From positions 62,001 to 126,000 of the forward strand of contig DATAUK010000033.1 in assembly GCA_036268295.1 (NCBI GenBank): a stretch of 64,000 bases of DNA, written 5' to 3'. A program made the position numbers and the translations under genes. The notes under the pieces are model-generated. The model did no database searches and was not told the origin of the DNA. It saw nothing but the letters and a program-made list of their open reading frames with translations. The DNA is from DATAUK01 sp036268295. GTDB taxonomy: Bacteria; Actinomycetota; Actinomycetes; JAFAQI01. How positions within the stretch are numbered: position 1 is the first letter of the stretch; every line of letters begins with the position of its first letter. This document shows positions 1 to 8,313 of the stretch, piece after piece.

Positions 1-138
1 CCGAACGTCACCGACGTCGTGGTCGGCACCGTCAGTGGTACGTCGTGGTGTGTCGAGGCCACCGGCCAGGACAGCGTCAACTGGTACCTCGGAAGCGCGA
101 CGCAGGGCCCGTCCAAGACCGCCTGCACCAGCAGCTGA
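1..138 (+). CDS. Type IV major pilin-like protein, C-terminal fragment (5' end outside window)
   Basis: The first 45 codons of the window are open and end in TGA at 136-138. The peptide resembles the C-terminus of the next gene: both have a VVG.V.GTSWC core, a later W/Y-Y-L-G segment and a TACT.S ending, so the two are tandem pilin paralogues. The two cysteines probably form the C-terminal disulfide loop common in type IV pilins. The N-terminal class III signal lies outside the window. A strong hairpin follows the stop. Assignment rests on similarity to the neighbour. Confidence 0.8.
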   Translation, partial: PNVTDVVVGTVSGTSWCVEATGQDSVNWYLGSATQGPSKTACTSS

Positions 139-174
139 TCGAGACCATCCGACCAGCGGTGTAAGCACGGCATC

Positions 175-208
175 AAGTGGGCCCCGGGCAACGGTCCGGG
201 GCCCACTT
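175..208 (+). terminator. Intrinsic-terminator-like hairpin after pilin fragment
   Basis: A perfect 13-bp inverted repeat (175-187 with 196-208, AAGTGGGCCCCGG and its complement) encloses an 8-nt loop, 37 bases after the first pilin stop. The U-tract is weak (GGTTGT follows). It may attenuate transcription or protect the 3' end of the abundant pilin mRNA rather than stop it fully, since another pilin gene follows. Confidence 0.65.
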
Positions 209-284
209 GGTTGTCCACAGCAATCGGACGGGGGAGCGCCGCCACGCGCGCCGCGCCGCAGCTTTCGAAGGGAAGGATCACCCA

Positions 285-692
285 ATGTCTGTTCGGCTTC
301 AACGTCTCCGCGAGGAGCGCGAGGGCGGCTTCACCTTGGTCGAGCTGCTCATCGTCATCATCATCATCGGAATTCTTGCTGCAATCGCCATTCCTATTTT
401 CCTCAACCAGCGCAACAAGGCCTACGACGCCGCAGCCAAGAGCGACCTCAAGGGCATGCAGGTGGCCGAAGAGAGCTATCTCGGCGACTTCAGCACCTAC
501 ACCACCGCAGTCACAGGCACCACCAGCCTGACGTCTGAGGGCTTCAAACCCAGCTCCAGCACGACGAACATTGTGGTGGGGATCGTGGGCGGTACGTCGT
601 GGTGCCTGAAGTCTGTCTCGCAGACCGGCACCCCGTATTACCTCGGCAACAACAGCGGCGGTCCCACGACCACCGCCTGTACCAACAGTTGA
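285..692 (+). CDS. Type IV major pilin-like prepilin
   Basis: A 135-residue prepilin. ATG 285 follows an AGGGAAGGA ribosome site. The class III leader ends in EGG before FTLVELLIVI: prepilin peptidase would cut after Gly15, leaving Phe+1 and Glu+5. The hydrophobic helix that packs the pilus core spans about residues 16-40 and continues into the typical N-Q-R-N-K amphipathic stretch. The C-terminal half is short, with two cysteines that may pair. It is the second of two tandem pilin genes; the peptidase and assembly genes follow, so the product is probably the pilus shaft subunit. It could also be a GspG-like pseudopilin, but the neighbouring PilM/N/O genes favour type IV pili. Confidence 0.9.
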   Translation: MSVRLQRLREEREGGFTLVELLIVIIIIGILAAIAIPIFLNQRNKAYDAAAKSDLKGMQVAEESYLGDFSTYTTAVTGTTSLTSEGFKPSSSTTNIVVGIVGGTSWCLKSVSQTGTPYYLGNNSGGPTTTACTNS

Positions 693-705
693 GTCATTGC
701 GCCGC

Positions 706-741
706 CAGGTGGGCCCTGGCGATTAACCCGCGGCCCACCTG
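706..741 (+). terminator. Hairpin after second pilin gene
   Basis: A 10-bp perfect inverted repeat (706-715 CAGGTGGGCC with 732-741) lies 13 bases after the pilin stop, separated by a 16-nt loop. It resembles the hairpin after the first pilin gene in place and in its GTGGGCC core, as expected if the gene and its 3' end were duplicated together. There is no U-run, so partial termination or mRNA stabilisation is more likely than full termination. Confidence 0.5.
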
Positions 742-817
742 CGGGGCGCTGATTGCGCACCCAGATAACCGTCACGCCGTTTGTCCTGATTCATGAAAAC
801 CGTTGGAGGCACTGCCG

Positions 818-3166
818 GTGATTAACCGCTGCGCTGTGGCGCGAATGTGCACCCGGCTGCCTATCAATGCGCGGGTATCGCGTGCCGATAGGGACACCGT
901 GACCCGGTTCTCGCTGCGTGCCTTTAAGCGCCGTATGAATGGCGACGGCGGCTTCTCCATGGTCGAGGTCATCATCTCGCTGCTGATTATCGGTGTCGTG
1001 TCGACCGCGAGCGCCGGCTTCTTCGTCTCGAACATCAAGGACGTCAACGGCCAGAAGCAGCACCAAGAGGCGGTTTACCTCGCCGACCAGGAAATCGAGA
1101 CGATCCAGTCGCTTCCGGTCAGCAAGCTGGTGTCGGGCCGGACCCACGCGGCTGTCACCGCGCTGTTCGCCACTCCGGCCGCCACGGCCCTCAACATCGC
1201 CGGCCAGGACGACGTCTCGAACTCCGCCAACTACGACAGCAGCGGTGTCACCACGCCGGCCATCCCGACCATCCCGAGCCCGGTCCCGGTGATCAACGGC
1301 GTCTCATACAACATGGACAACTTCATCGATGTCTGCTGGTTCGCGGTGGCTACCGGCAACTGTGGCCCGACGTCGACCGCTAGCACCGTCCAGGAATACC
1401 GAGCCTCGGTGTATGTCAGCTGGACCGCGGGCGGTCCGTGTAGCAGCGGCTGCAACTACTCGACCAGCACGCTGATCGACCCGACTGTCGACCCGACGTT
1501 CAACTCCAACTTGACACAGCCGGCATTGCTGACCGGGCCGACCCCGGCCACGGTCGACAACGACAGCGCGTACTCGTCACCGAACGCGTGCACGACTGCA
1601 ACTGGCACTGATGACGGCACGGAGGTGGTCATCACCGCGACCAACCTCAAGACCGGGGTCAGGGTGTGGATCTCCTCCGGCGGCGGGACGATCTCCGAGA
1701 TCAGTCAGCCGAACGCGTCGGAGATCGATTTCTGCCTGCAGGCAGGTGATCTGCCCGGCTCCTACACCTTGTCGATCATCAACACCGACGGCGGTCACTT
1801 CCAGACCTCGATCACCGAGGTGCCTAATATCTCCTCCGCAACCGGCTGGACGTACGGCGGCACTCTCACTCTCAACGGCGGCGGTTTCGAGCCGGGTGCG
1901 ACAGTGTCGGCCAGTGGCGGCGTCGGTTTCGGATCGCCGACCATCACCGACGGCACCGGGGGACTCGACAAGATCACGTTGCCTGCCTTCAACGGCCCCA
2001 CCAACGGCGCCTCGTCGACCATCACCGTGACCAACCCGGACGGTACGTCGGCGACGTACAAGGTCACCGCACCGACCGAGACCGCGTACTCGACCAGCCC
2101 ACAGCTCAAGGCGAATGGCGCCTGGGTCAACGGTCAAACCACGAGTCTCACGGTCACCGGAAGCGGCTTCCAGCCGGGCAGCGCCACTAACGTGCTCACC
2201 AACGGCAATGGCACGGTCACGGAGACCTACCTCAGCCCGACGTCAGAACGGCTCGTCATCACCGGCGCGACGCCGGGCACCGAGACGGTGTTGTTCTACA
2301 ACGCCGACGGCGGATCGTCCTCGACCTTCAACATCCCGATCGACGCCGCGCCGGGTGTTACCTCGACGAGTCCCACGTTCCTCAAGAGTTCGACACTGAC
2401 AACAGTCACCGTTTCCGGCACCGGCTTCCAGTCCAACATGACGGCATCCCAGTCCGACGCCGGCAGCATCTCGGTCAGCGGCTCGGTGGCCGGCGCCAAC
2501 AGCACCGGCGCAGCGAGCACGATCACGCTGCACGTGACCGACACCACGACGACGTCGGACACGATCACGCTGACCAACCCCACCGACGGTGGTACGACGA
2601 CGTTCACCCTCGATGCCGGTCCGGTCGTCAGTGGCGAGTCGGTGACGACGATCGGGGCCGCCGTGCCGACGTCCGTGACGGTGAGCGGCACCGGCTTCCA
2701 GTCGAACATGACGGCCAGCGACACTTCGGCCGGAACGCTCACGGTGACCGGCATCACCGGCGCCAACAGCACCGGCTCGGCAAGCACGATCACGCTGAAC
2801 GTCACCGCCAACACCACCAAGTCCGACACGATCACGCTGACCAACCCCAGCGACGGCGGCACCGTCTCGTTCACGCTGAACGTGATCCCGGTCATCAGCA
2901 ACCTCGCAGGGACGCTGACCCACAGCTCGTCCAGCAGCTTCACGATCACCGGCAGCGGCTTCGTGACCGCCGGCACGACGACGGTCACGCTCACCGAGAA
3001 CGGCACTACGTTGACGACCAGCTCCGTCACGGTCGGCAGCACCACGTCGATCACCTTCAAGGCGACGCCGTCGTCGACCAGGGGTTCGAGGAGCTTCGTG
3101 GTCAAGGTCACCAACCCGGATGGCAGCGTGTCGGCCACCTTTACCAAGTCGCTGACCGTCTCATGA
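818..3166 (+). CDS. Large minor-pilin-like protein with Ig/IPT-type repeats
   Basis: A 782-residue protein with a pilin-type N-terminus: GDGG before FSMVEVIISLLIIG gives a prepilin peptidase site after Gly45, Glu+5 and a hydrophobic helix. GTG 818 is chosen because GGAGG lies 8 bases upstream. ATG 935 would give a more usual 6-residue leader but has no ribosome site. After the helix come a small cysteine-containing domain and several beta-rich Ig/IPT-like modules with repeated SGTGFQ, TVTNPDG and TLTNP motifs. Two copies of about 85 residues (about 529-615 and 618-700) are nearly identical. The likely role is a pilus-tip or surface adhesin processed by the downstream peptidase. The ligand cannot be inferred. 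Confidence 0.8.
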   Translation: MINRCAVARMCTRLPINARVSRADRDTVTRFSLRAFKRRMNGDGGFSMVEVIISLLIIGVVSTASAGFFVSNIKDVNGQKQHQEAVYLADQEIETIQSLPVSKLVSGRTHAAVTALFATPAATALNIAGQDDVSNSANYDSSGVTTPAIPTIPSPVPVINGVSYNMDNFIDVCWFAVATGNCGPTSTASTVQEYRASVYVSWTAGGPCSSGCNYSTSTLIDPTVDPTFNSNLTQPALLTGPTPATVDNDSAYSSPNACTTATGTDDGTEVVITATNLKTGVRVWISSGGGTISEISQPNASEIDFCLQAGDLPGSYTLSIINTDGGHFQTSITEVPNISSATGWTYGGTLTLNGGGFEPGATVSASGGVGFGSPTITDGTGGLDKITLPAFNGPTNGASSTITVTNPDGTSATYKVTAPTETAYSTSPQLKANGAWVNGQTTSLTVTGSGFQPGSATNVLTNGNGTVTETYLSPTSERLVITGATPGTETVLFYNADGGSSSTFNIPIDAAPGVTSTSPTFLKSSTLTTVTVSGTGFQSNMTASQSDAGSISVSGSVAGANSTGAASTITLHVTDTTTTSDTITLTNPTDGGTTTFTLDAGPVVSGESVTTIGAAVPTSVTVSGTGFQSNMTASDTSAGTLTVTGITGANSTGSASTITLNVTANTTKSDTITLTNPSDGGTVSFTLNVIPVISNLAGTLTHSSSSSFTITGSGFVTAGTTTVTLTENGTTLTTSSVTVGSTTSITFKATPSSTRGSRSFVVKVTNPDGSVSATFTKSLTVS

Positions 3167-3834
3167 TGCGGGCATGGCGCACCCGGCGCGGAGCGAACGA
3201 GGCTGGCATCTCGCTGGTCGAGGTGCTGGTCTCGACACTGATCTTCGGGATCATCGTGTCGATCATCACGGCGTCGATCGTCGCGATGCTGCGACAGGAG
3301 CGGACGCAGAACAGCCAGACCACCAACCTCGACGCAGCCCGCAGCGTGATCACCAAGCTCGACCACCAAGCGCGCTACGCCAACGCCGTCTCGACGCCGG
3401 GCACCGGCACCGATGGCTCGTACTACGTGGAGTTCCAGACCGGCAACACCAGCCAGCAGCAGACCTGCACACAGTGGCGGTACGTCCCGGTCGGCGGAAC
3501 GGTGCAGTACCGCACCTGGCAGCCGCCGCTCGGCGGGTCCGGGTCATCGACGGCGAGCGCGTGGTCGACGGTCGGCACCGGATTCAGCTTGATCCCCTCG
3601 ACTCCGGCGACACAGATCTGGACGCTTGGACCGACCGTTACCGGGCCGCTCGCCTCGTCGTCGACCGCCTACTCCACGGATAGCCACTATCAGCTGCTCG
3701 TCGACTTCGATGCCTCGAACGGAACGCCGAAGGAGACCGCGCAGAGCCAGGTCGCGATCACGGCGATCAACTCGACACGGAACGCCGCCAGTCCGACCCC
3801 ACCCGCAGTGTGCACCCAGAACGGCCGCCCATGA
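3163..3834 (+). CDS. Minor pilin-like prepilin (PilW/PilV-type)
   Basis: A 223-residue protein whose ATG overlaps the previous stop (ATGA), so translation is probably coupled. The N-terminus has the class III signal: NEAG before ISLVEVLVSTLIFG, cleavage after Gly15, Glu+5, then a transmembrane helix to about residue 43. Ile replaces Phe at +1, which prepilin peptidases tolerate. The rest is a Ser/Thr-rich extracytoplasmic domain with a few cysteines and no recognised fold. Its place between two other pilin-like genes suggests a minor pilin of the priming or tip complex. Confidence 0.75.
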   Translation: MMRAWRTRRGANEAGISLVEVLVSTLIFGIIVSIITASIVAMLRQERTQNSQTTNLDAARSVITKLDHQARYANAVSTPGTGTDGSYYVEFQTGNTSQQQTCTQWRYVPVGGTVQYRTWQPPLGGSGSSTASAWSTVGTGFSLIPSTPATQIWTLGPTVTGPLASSSTAYSTDSHYQLLVDFDASNGTPKETAQSQVAITAINSTRNAASPTPPAVCTQNGRP

Positions 3835-5600
3835 ACCGCATGATTGATGCCATTCGCCGTCGCGAGAACCGCGAGGACGGCTTCGCGATGATCATGACGA
3901 TCTTCCTGATCCTGATCATCACCGTGACGACCGTTGCGGTCGCTGCGACGATGCTCCAGCAGGTCACGCCGACCAACCTGGTCAAGAAGCAGATTCGCAC
4001 TGTCGACGCTGCCTCCGCCGGAATGCAGGCGGCGCTTGGCCAGCTGCGGAACACCTCGACCAGCGGCGCGGGCGACCTGACGAAGCTGCCGTGCTCGGAT
4101 CCGAGCGACTCCGGCGGCGTGCAGCTGCTGGTAGGAAGTCCGGCAGGCACGGTGAGCGTCGCCGGCGACCAGCTCACCGGCACCGTCGAGACCACGGCGC
4201 TGAGCACCAACGAAGGCACCTATCGCACCGTCATCGCCTACTACGCCACCGACCCGACCTCGCACGAGACCGACGCGAACACCAGCTGGTGGTCCGCGAA
4301 CGCGATCGGCTGTAAGGCGGGCCTGGTGAAGAGCGTTCCGGCGTTCGCTTTCATCCAGTCCTTCGGAGCCGGCGCCGGGATCCAAGGCCTGTCGAACGCC
4401 GAGGGCGACAGGACCCAACACGCGATCTACCAGTTCTCGACGACGACGACCAACATCGCCGGCGGCCGTCTCGCGGAGTTCAACACCGGCGCCCAGGACA
4501 CCATGTGTCTGGACGCGCTGAACCCCGAGCCGTCGGCGGGGTCGACCCCGGAGTTCGAGCCCTGCCAGGCCGCGGGCCTGCCCCAGCAGACCTGGGAATA
4601 CCGGGCCGACCTCACGCTGCAGTACGGCGGCGACACGTCGCTGAACCTGTGTATTCAGAACGTGACCAGCTCGCCGACCTCGGCAGGTCTGGCGGAGCTC
4701 AAGCCCTGCAGTACGAGCGGATCCGGGACCACCTATCCCTATGCGAACAACACCCAGCAGGAACAGGAATGGCCGTTCGACGACAACGGCCAGCTCCAGG
4801 TTCCCAACTCCAGCGGCGGTGTCGGTGCCGGTATCTGTCTTGGTGGTGCCGGTGTGACGACGTCGTCACCGGCGGTTGCCAATGCCCAGCTCGTCGTCGC
4901 AACCTGCTCCGGTAGCTCGAAGGATTACACGTCCTGGAACCCTGACGCCCAGGTCGGCGCCGGAAAGTCCGGGAGCAACACGACCGGCAGTCCGGGTAGC
5001 CCGACCAACCAGTACGTCAACTACGCGCTGTTTGGTCGCTGCCTCGACGTGAGCGGCCAGAACTTCGCCAACCACCTCATCGCCTACCCGTGCAAGCAGG
5101 CGCCGGACACGACCACGTTGACCTGGAACCAGATCTGGCACTTCCAGACGGTCTCCGGCAACTACGGCATCTTCTACACGAACTGCTCGGCGAACGCGAG
5201 CGGTTGCGTTGGTGGGAGCACGAGCACTGGCGAGAAGGACTGTCTGGCCTCGCCAGGCACCATGAACGGCGCGGTCTACGGCGTGACGTGCCCATCCGGC
5301 ACGCCACCTGCCAACGAGCTGTGGGACCCGACCGGGAGCTCCACCGGCAACTACGCCACCGAGTATCTGCTCATCAACCAGGCCGACGGTCTGTGCATGG
5401 CAGCCGACCCGGGCACCCTCGAGCCGAACTCAGGAATCACCGAGATCGTCGTCACCGACTGCAGCGGCCAGGACGTGCCGACCGGTGCCGCGAACTCCAA
5501 CTACCTGCTGCTGAAGTGGAACGCACCCGCGTTGCCGCCGACCCCGGGCCTCGGCAACATCGAGGAAGACGGCCAGGGCGTCACCAGCACGGGCAACTGA
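3831..5600 (+). CDS. PilX-like minor pilin fused to a ricin-type beta-trefoil lectin region
   Basis: A 589-residue protein, ATG 3831 overlapping the previous stop as ATGA. The N-terminus (REDG then FAMIMTIFLILIITVTT) resembles PilX-type pilins: Gly17/Phe18 could be a peptidase site, but Glu+5 is missing. The helix spans about 18-41. From about residue 225 there are repeated C-L-D/C-I-Q segments paired with Q-x-W-like signatures (QQTWEYR, QEQEWPF, NQIWHF), the hallmark of ricin B-type carbohydrate-binding trefoils. It ends in a short acidic tail. Inference: a surface lectin carried on the pilus. Sugar specificity is unknown. Confidence 0.8.
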   Translation: MNRMIDAIRRRENREDGFAMIMTIFLILIITVTTVAVAATMLQQVTPTNLVKKQIRTVDAASAGMQAALGQLRNTSTSGAGDLTKLPCSDPSDSGGVQLLVGSPAGTVSVAGDQLTGTVETTALSTNEGTYRTVIAYYATDPTSHETDANTSWWSANAIGCKAGLVKSVPAFAFIQSFGAGAGIQGLSNAEGDRTQHAIYQFSTTTTNIAGGRLAEFNTGAQDTMCLDALNPEPSAGSTPEFEPCQAAGLPQQTWEYRADLTLQYGGDTSLNLCIQNVTSSPTSAGLAELKPCSTSGSGTTYPYANNTQQEQEWPFDDNGQLQVPNSSGGVGAGICLGGAGVTTSSPAVANAQLVVATCSGSSKDYTSWNPDAQVGAGKSGSNTTGSPGSPTNQYVNYALFGRCLDVSGQNFANHLIAYPCKQAPDTTTLTWNQIWHFQTVSGNYGIFYTNCSANASGCVGGSTSTGEKDCLASPGTMNGAVYGVTCPSGTPPANELWDPTGSSTGNYATEYLLINQADGLCMAADPGTLEPNSGITEIVVTDCSGQDVPTGAANSNYLLLKWNAPALPPTPGLGNIEEDGQGVTSTGN

Positions 5601-5623
5601 GTATCGAGAGGTAGCCTCCCGCC

Positions 5624-6403
5624 ATGGCCGCGGTGATCGTTGTTATCGGCCTGTTCGGGATCGCGATCGGCTCGTTCCTCAACGTCGTCATCTGGCGGCT
5701 TCCGCGCGGCGAGTCGGTGGCGCATCCACCGTCACACTGCCCGTCGTGCGATACGGCGATCAGTCCGCGCGACAACATCCCGGTCGTCTCCTGGCTGTTG
5801 CTTCGCGGCCGGTGTCGCACCTGCGCCAACCCGATCTCGGTGCGCTATCCGCTCGTCGAGGCAGGCACTTGCGCATTGTTCGTGGCGTTCGGCCTGCATT
5901 TCGGCATCCACGCGGATCTGCCGGCGTATCTCTATCTCGCGGCGCTCGGCGTCGCCCTCGGGATGATCGACCTGGACCTGCAGCGGCTTCCTGATGTCTT
6001 GACGCTGCCGTCGTACCCGATTGGCCTGGCGTTGCTCGGGATCGCCGCAATCGTCGACCACGCGCCGCACGCGTTCGTACGGGCGCTGCTGGCCATGGTG
6101 GCTCTGTTTGCGTTCTACGCGCTCGTATGGTTCGTCTACCCGGCCGGTATGGGCCTCGGTGACGTGAAGCTGGCCGGTGTCCTCGGCCTTTATCTCGGCT
6201 GGCTCGGCTGGGGCCAGTTGGCGGTCGGCGCATTCGCAGCTTTTGTCGTCGGTGGAATCCTGAGCATTGCGATCGTGGTGTTGAAGGACGCCGGCCGCAA
6301 AACCAGGATTCCGTTTGGGCCGTTCATGCTTATTGGCGTGGTGATAGGCATTTACGCCGGTCATCCCCTTGCGCACGCTTACACCAGCGGAATTGGTGCC
6401 TGA
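5624..6403 (+). CDS. pilD: Prepilin peptidase / N-methyltransferase
   Basis: A 259-residue polytopic membrane protein that cleaves class III leaders of pilins after glycine and methylates the new N-terminus. Visible features are the N-terminal FGIAIGSFLNVVIWRLP segment, two CxxC pairs (Cys39/42 and Cys64/67) of the cytoplasmic zinc loop, and the two aspartyl-protease motifs, M-I-D-L-D-L (Asp116) and GMGLGDVKL (Asp180). Their 64-residue spacing fits the family. Several hydrophobic helices follow. It lies 23 bases after the lectin-pilin gene and is the only peptidase in the locus, so it should process all the prepilins here. Confidence 0.95.
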   Translation: MAAVIVVIGLFGIAIGSFLNVVIWRLPRGESVAHPPSHCPSCDTAISPRDNIPVVSWLLLRGRCRTCANPISVRYPLVEAGTCALFVAFGLHFGIHADLPAYLYLAALGVALGMIDLDLQRLPDVLTLPSYPIGLALLGIAAIVDHAPHAFVRALLAMVALFAFYALVWFVYPAGMGLGDVKLAGVLGLYLGWLGWGQLAVGAFAAFVVGGILSIAIVVLKDAGRKTRIPFGPFMLIGVVIGIYAGHPLAHAYTSGIGA

Positions 6404-6549
6404 GCGACGCCTCAGTGACCCATGCGGCGTAATTCGGCGCCTCTGTTCTGCTTAAGCCGGGCGCCCTGTCTACCGATCTCGTCCTTGACAGGCAACCAGA
6501 TGGGCTAACCGCTCACCGCGGATGCGCATGGGTACGGGAGGACGAGCCA

Positions 6550-7629
6550 GTGGCAGGACGACTTGCGGTTGGTCTCGACATCGGCACGTCCGGTGTCCGA
6601 GCAGCCGAACTCGCGTTCGGCAAGGGACCGGCGACGCTTCAACGATTCGGTCAGGTGGCGCTCCCGGTCGGGGCTGTGCGTGACGGCGAAGTCGCCGACC
6701 CGCAGCTCGTCGCCGACGCCATCAAGCACTTGTGGTCGACGGCGAAGTTCACGACCAAGCGGGTCGTGCTCGGCGTCGCCAATCAGAAGGTGATCGTGCG
6801 GCAGGTCGACCTGCCTTGGATGCCGGCGGACGAGCTTCGCAAGTCGCTCGCGCTGCAGGTACAGGACTTCATCCCGATCCCGGTCGAGCAGGCGATCCTC
6901 GACTATCACCCGATCGAGGAGATCACCTCCGACGGCGGCGTGCGTTCACTGCGGGTGCTGCTCGTCGCGGCCTCTCGCGACATGGTGCAGTCCGCCCTCG
7001 ACGCGGTGAAGCGCGCCGGGCTGACTGCCACCCAGGTCGATCTCACCCCGTTCGCCGTACTTCGCTCACTCGGCCGTTTCGACGAGGTCGGTGCCGACCC
7101 CAGCGCCCATGCGGGTGCTGAGGCGCTGGTCGACATCGGCGCCAAAGTCACCAACATCGTCATCCACCAAAACGGCGTGCCTCGCTTCGTCCGGATCCTG
7201 CTGATGGGTGGCGACAACATCACCGACGCCGTCAGCGAGCGACTCGGTGTCCCGTTCGACCAGGCGGTCGGCGTCAAGCAGCAGCTCGGTATGGCCGCCG
7301 TGCGCGGCGAGCTCAGCAGCGATCACCCGGCTGCCCGCGTCATCGAGACCGCCGCCGGCTCGTTCGTCGAAGAGGTACGCGGCTCGCTCGACTACTACCT
7401 CGCGCAGCCCGGCTCGGTGCCGCTGCAGCGAGTCGTGATCTCCGGTGGCGGGGCCCGCCTCAATGGCCTCGCCCAGCGGCTCGCCGCCGCGACCCGACTT
7501 CCGGTCGAGCCCGGTGCTGCAAGTGCAGCGCTGCGGGTTGGCAAGACCGGTCTTTCCGCTGACCAACTGACTTACGTCGAGCCGCAGATCGCAGTGCCGG
7601 TCGGGCTCGCACTGGGGGTGGCCTCGTGA
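6550..7629 (+). CDS. pilM: Type IV pilus inner-membrane platform protein PilM
   Basis: A 359-residue actin-like cytoplasmic ATPase-fold protein that binds the N-terminal tail of PilN. GTG 6550 follows GGGAGG. The N-terminus GLDIGTSGVRAAEL is the phosphate-1 motif of the FtsA/PilM family. Further nucleotide-site segments are VDIGAKVTNIVI and VVISGGGARLNGL. It heads the pilM-N-O-P block, with a 4-base overlap to pilN. A 146-bp gap after the peptidase gene may hold a separate promoter, but none is clear. Confidence 0.93.
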   Translation: MAGRLAVGLDIGTSGVRAAELAFGKGPATLQRFGQVALPVGAVRDGEVADPQLVADAIKHLWSTAKFTTKRVVLGVANQKVIVRQVDLPWMPADELRKSLALQVQDFIPIPVEQAILDYHPIEEITSDGGVRSLRVLLVAASRDMVQSALDAVKRAGLTATQVDLTPFAVLRSLGRFDEVGADPSAHAGAEALVDIGAKVTNIVIHQNGVPRFVRILLMGGDNITDAVSERLGVPFDQAVGVKQQLGMAAVRGELSSDHPAARVIETAAGSFVEEVRGSLDYYLAQPGSVPLQRVVISGGGARLNGLAQRLAAATRLPVEPGAASAALRVGKTGLSADQLTYVEPQIAVPVGLALGVAS

Positions 7630-8312
7630 CCACGCAGACCGTCCAGACGGCAGGCGTTGCGGCACTGCCGCGCGTCAACCTGATGCCGCCGGAGATCGCG
7701 GAGGCGCTTCGCTTCCGCCGTCTCCAGCTGGCAATGGGTGGTGCGGTCCTCGCGGCAGCCGTCATCGTCGGCGCGCTCTACCAGCACGCCCACAGCGGCA
7801 TCTCCAGCGCGCAGTCACAGCTGACCTCGGCGCAGGCGCAGCAGACCGGCCTGCAGACCAAGCTCAACAGCCTCGCCAGTGTCAGAAGCACGTTCGCGAA
7901 CGTGAACGCCAAGCAGCAGCTACTGCAGCAGGCGATGGGTCAGGAGATTCGCTGGTCCTACATGCTGAACGACCTGTCGTTCCGGATCCCGAGCGACGTC
8001 TGGCTGACCAGCATCCAGGCCACCGAGACCACAGTCGGCGACGGCACTACACCCGCCGCCACCGCGGTACCGGTCCCGGGCCAGCTCACCACGAGCATCG
8101 GCAACCTCTCGTTCAGCGGCGTTGCGTTCAAGCACGACGACGTCGCCACCTGGCTCGACTCGCTCGCCAAGGAGAAGGGTCTCGCGCAGCCGACCTTCAC
8201 CAGCTCGAGCGAGGAAGCGATCGGTACCAGGCCAGTCATCGGCTTCGATAGTCAAGCCCTGGTCGATCAGAAGGCCTACTCCAACCGCTACACCCCCAAG
8301 GCGGGCAGCTGA
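7626..8312 (+). CDS. pilN: Type IV pilus assembly protein PilN
   Basis: A 228-residue bitopic membrane protein starting at GTG 7626, overlapping pilM by four bases. The cytoplasmic tail carries PRVNLMPPEI, matching the conserved (I/V)NL(L/M)P motif by which PilN docks on PilM. A single helix (about 34-56) is followed by a Gln-rich coiled coil and a ferredoxin-like region ending near residue 228. It pairs with PilO downstream to build the alignment platform in the membrane. Confidence 0.9.
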   Translation: MTTQTVQTAGVAALPRVNLMPPEIAEALRFRRLQLAMGGAVLAAAVIVGALYQHAHSGISSAQSQLTSAQAQQTGLQTKLNSLASVRSTFANVNAKQQLLQQAMGQEIRWSYMLNDLSFRIPSDVWLTSIQATETTVGDGTTPAATAVPVPGQLTTSIGNLSFSGVAFKHDDVATWLDSLAKEKGLAQPTFTSSSEEAIGTRPVIGFDSQALVDQKAYSNRYTPKAGS

Positions 8313-8313
8313 C

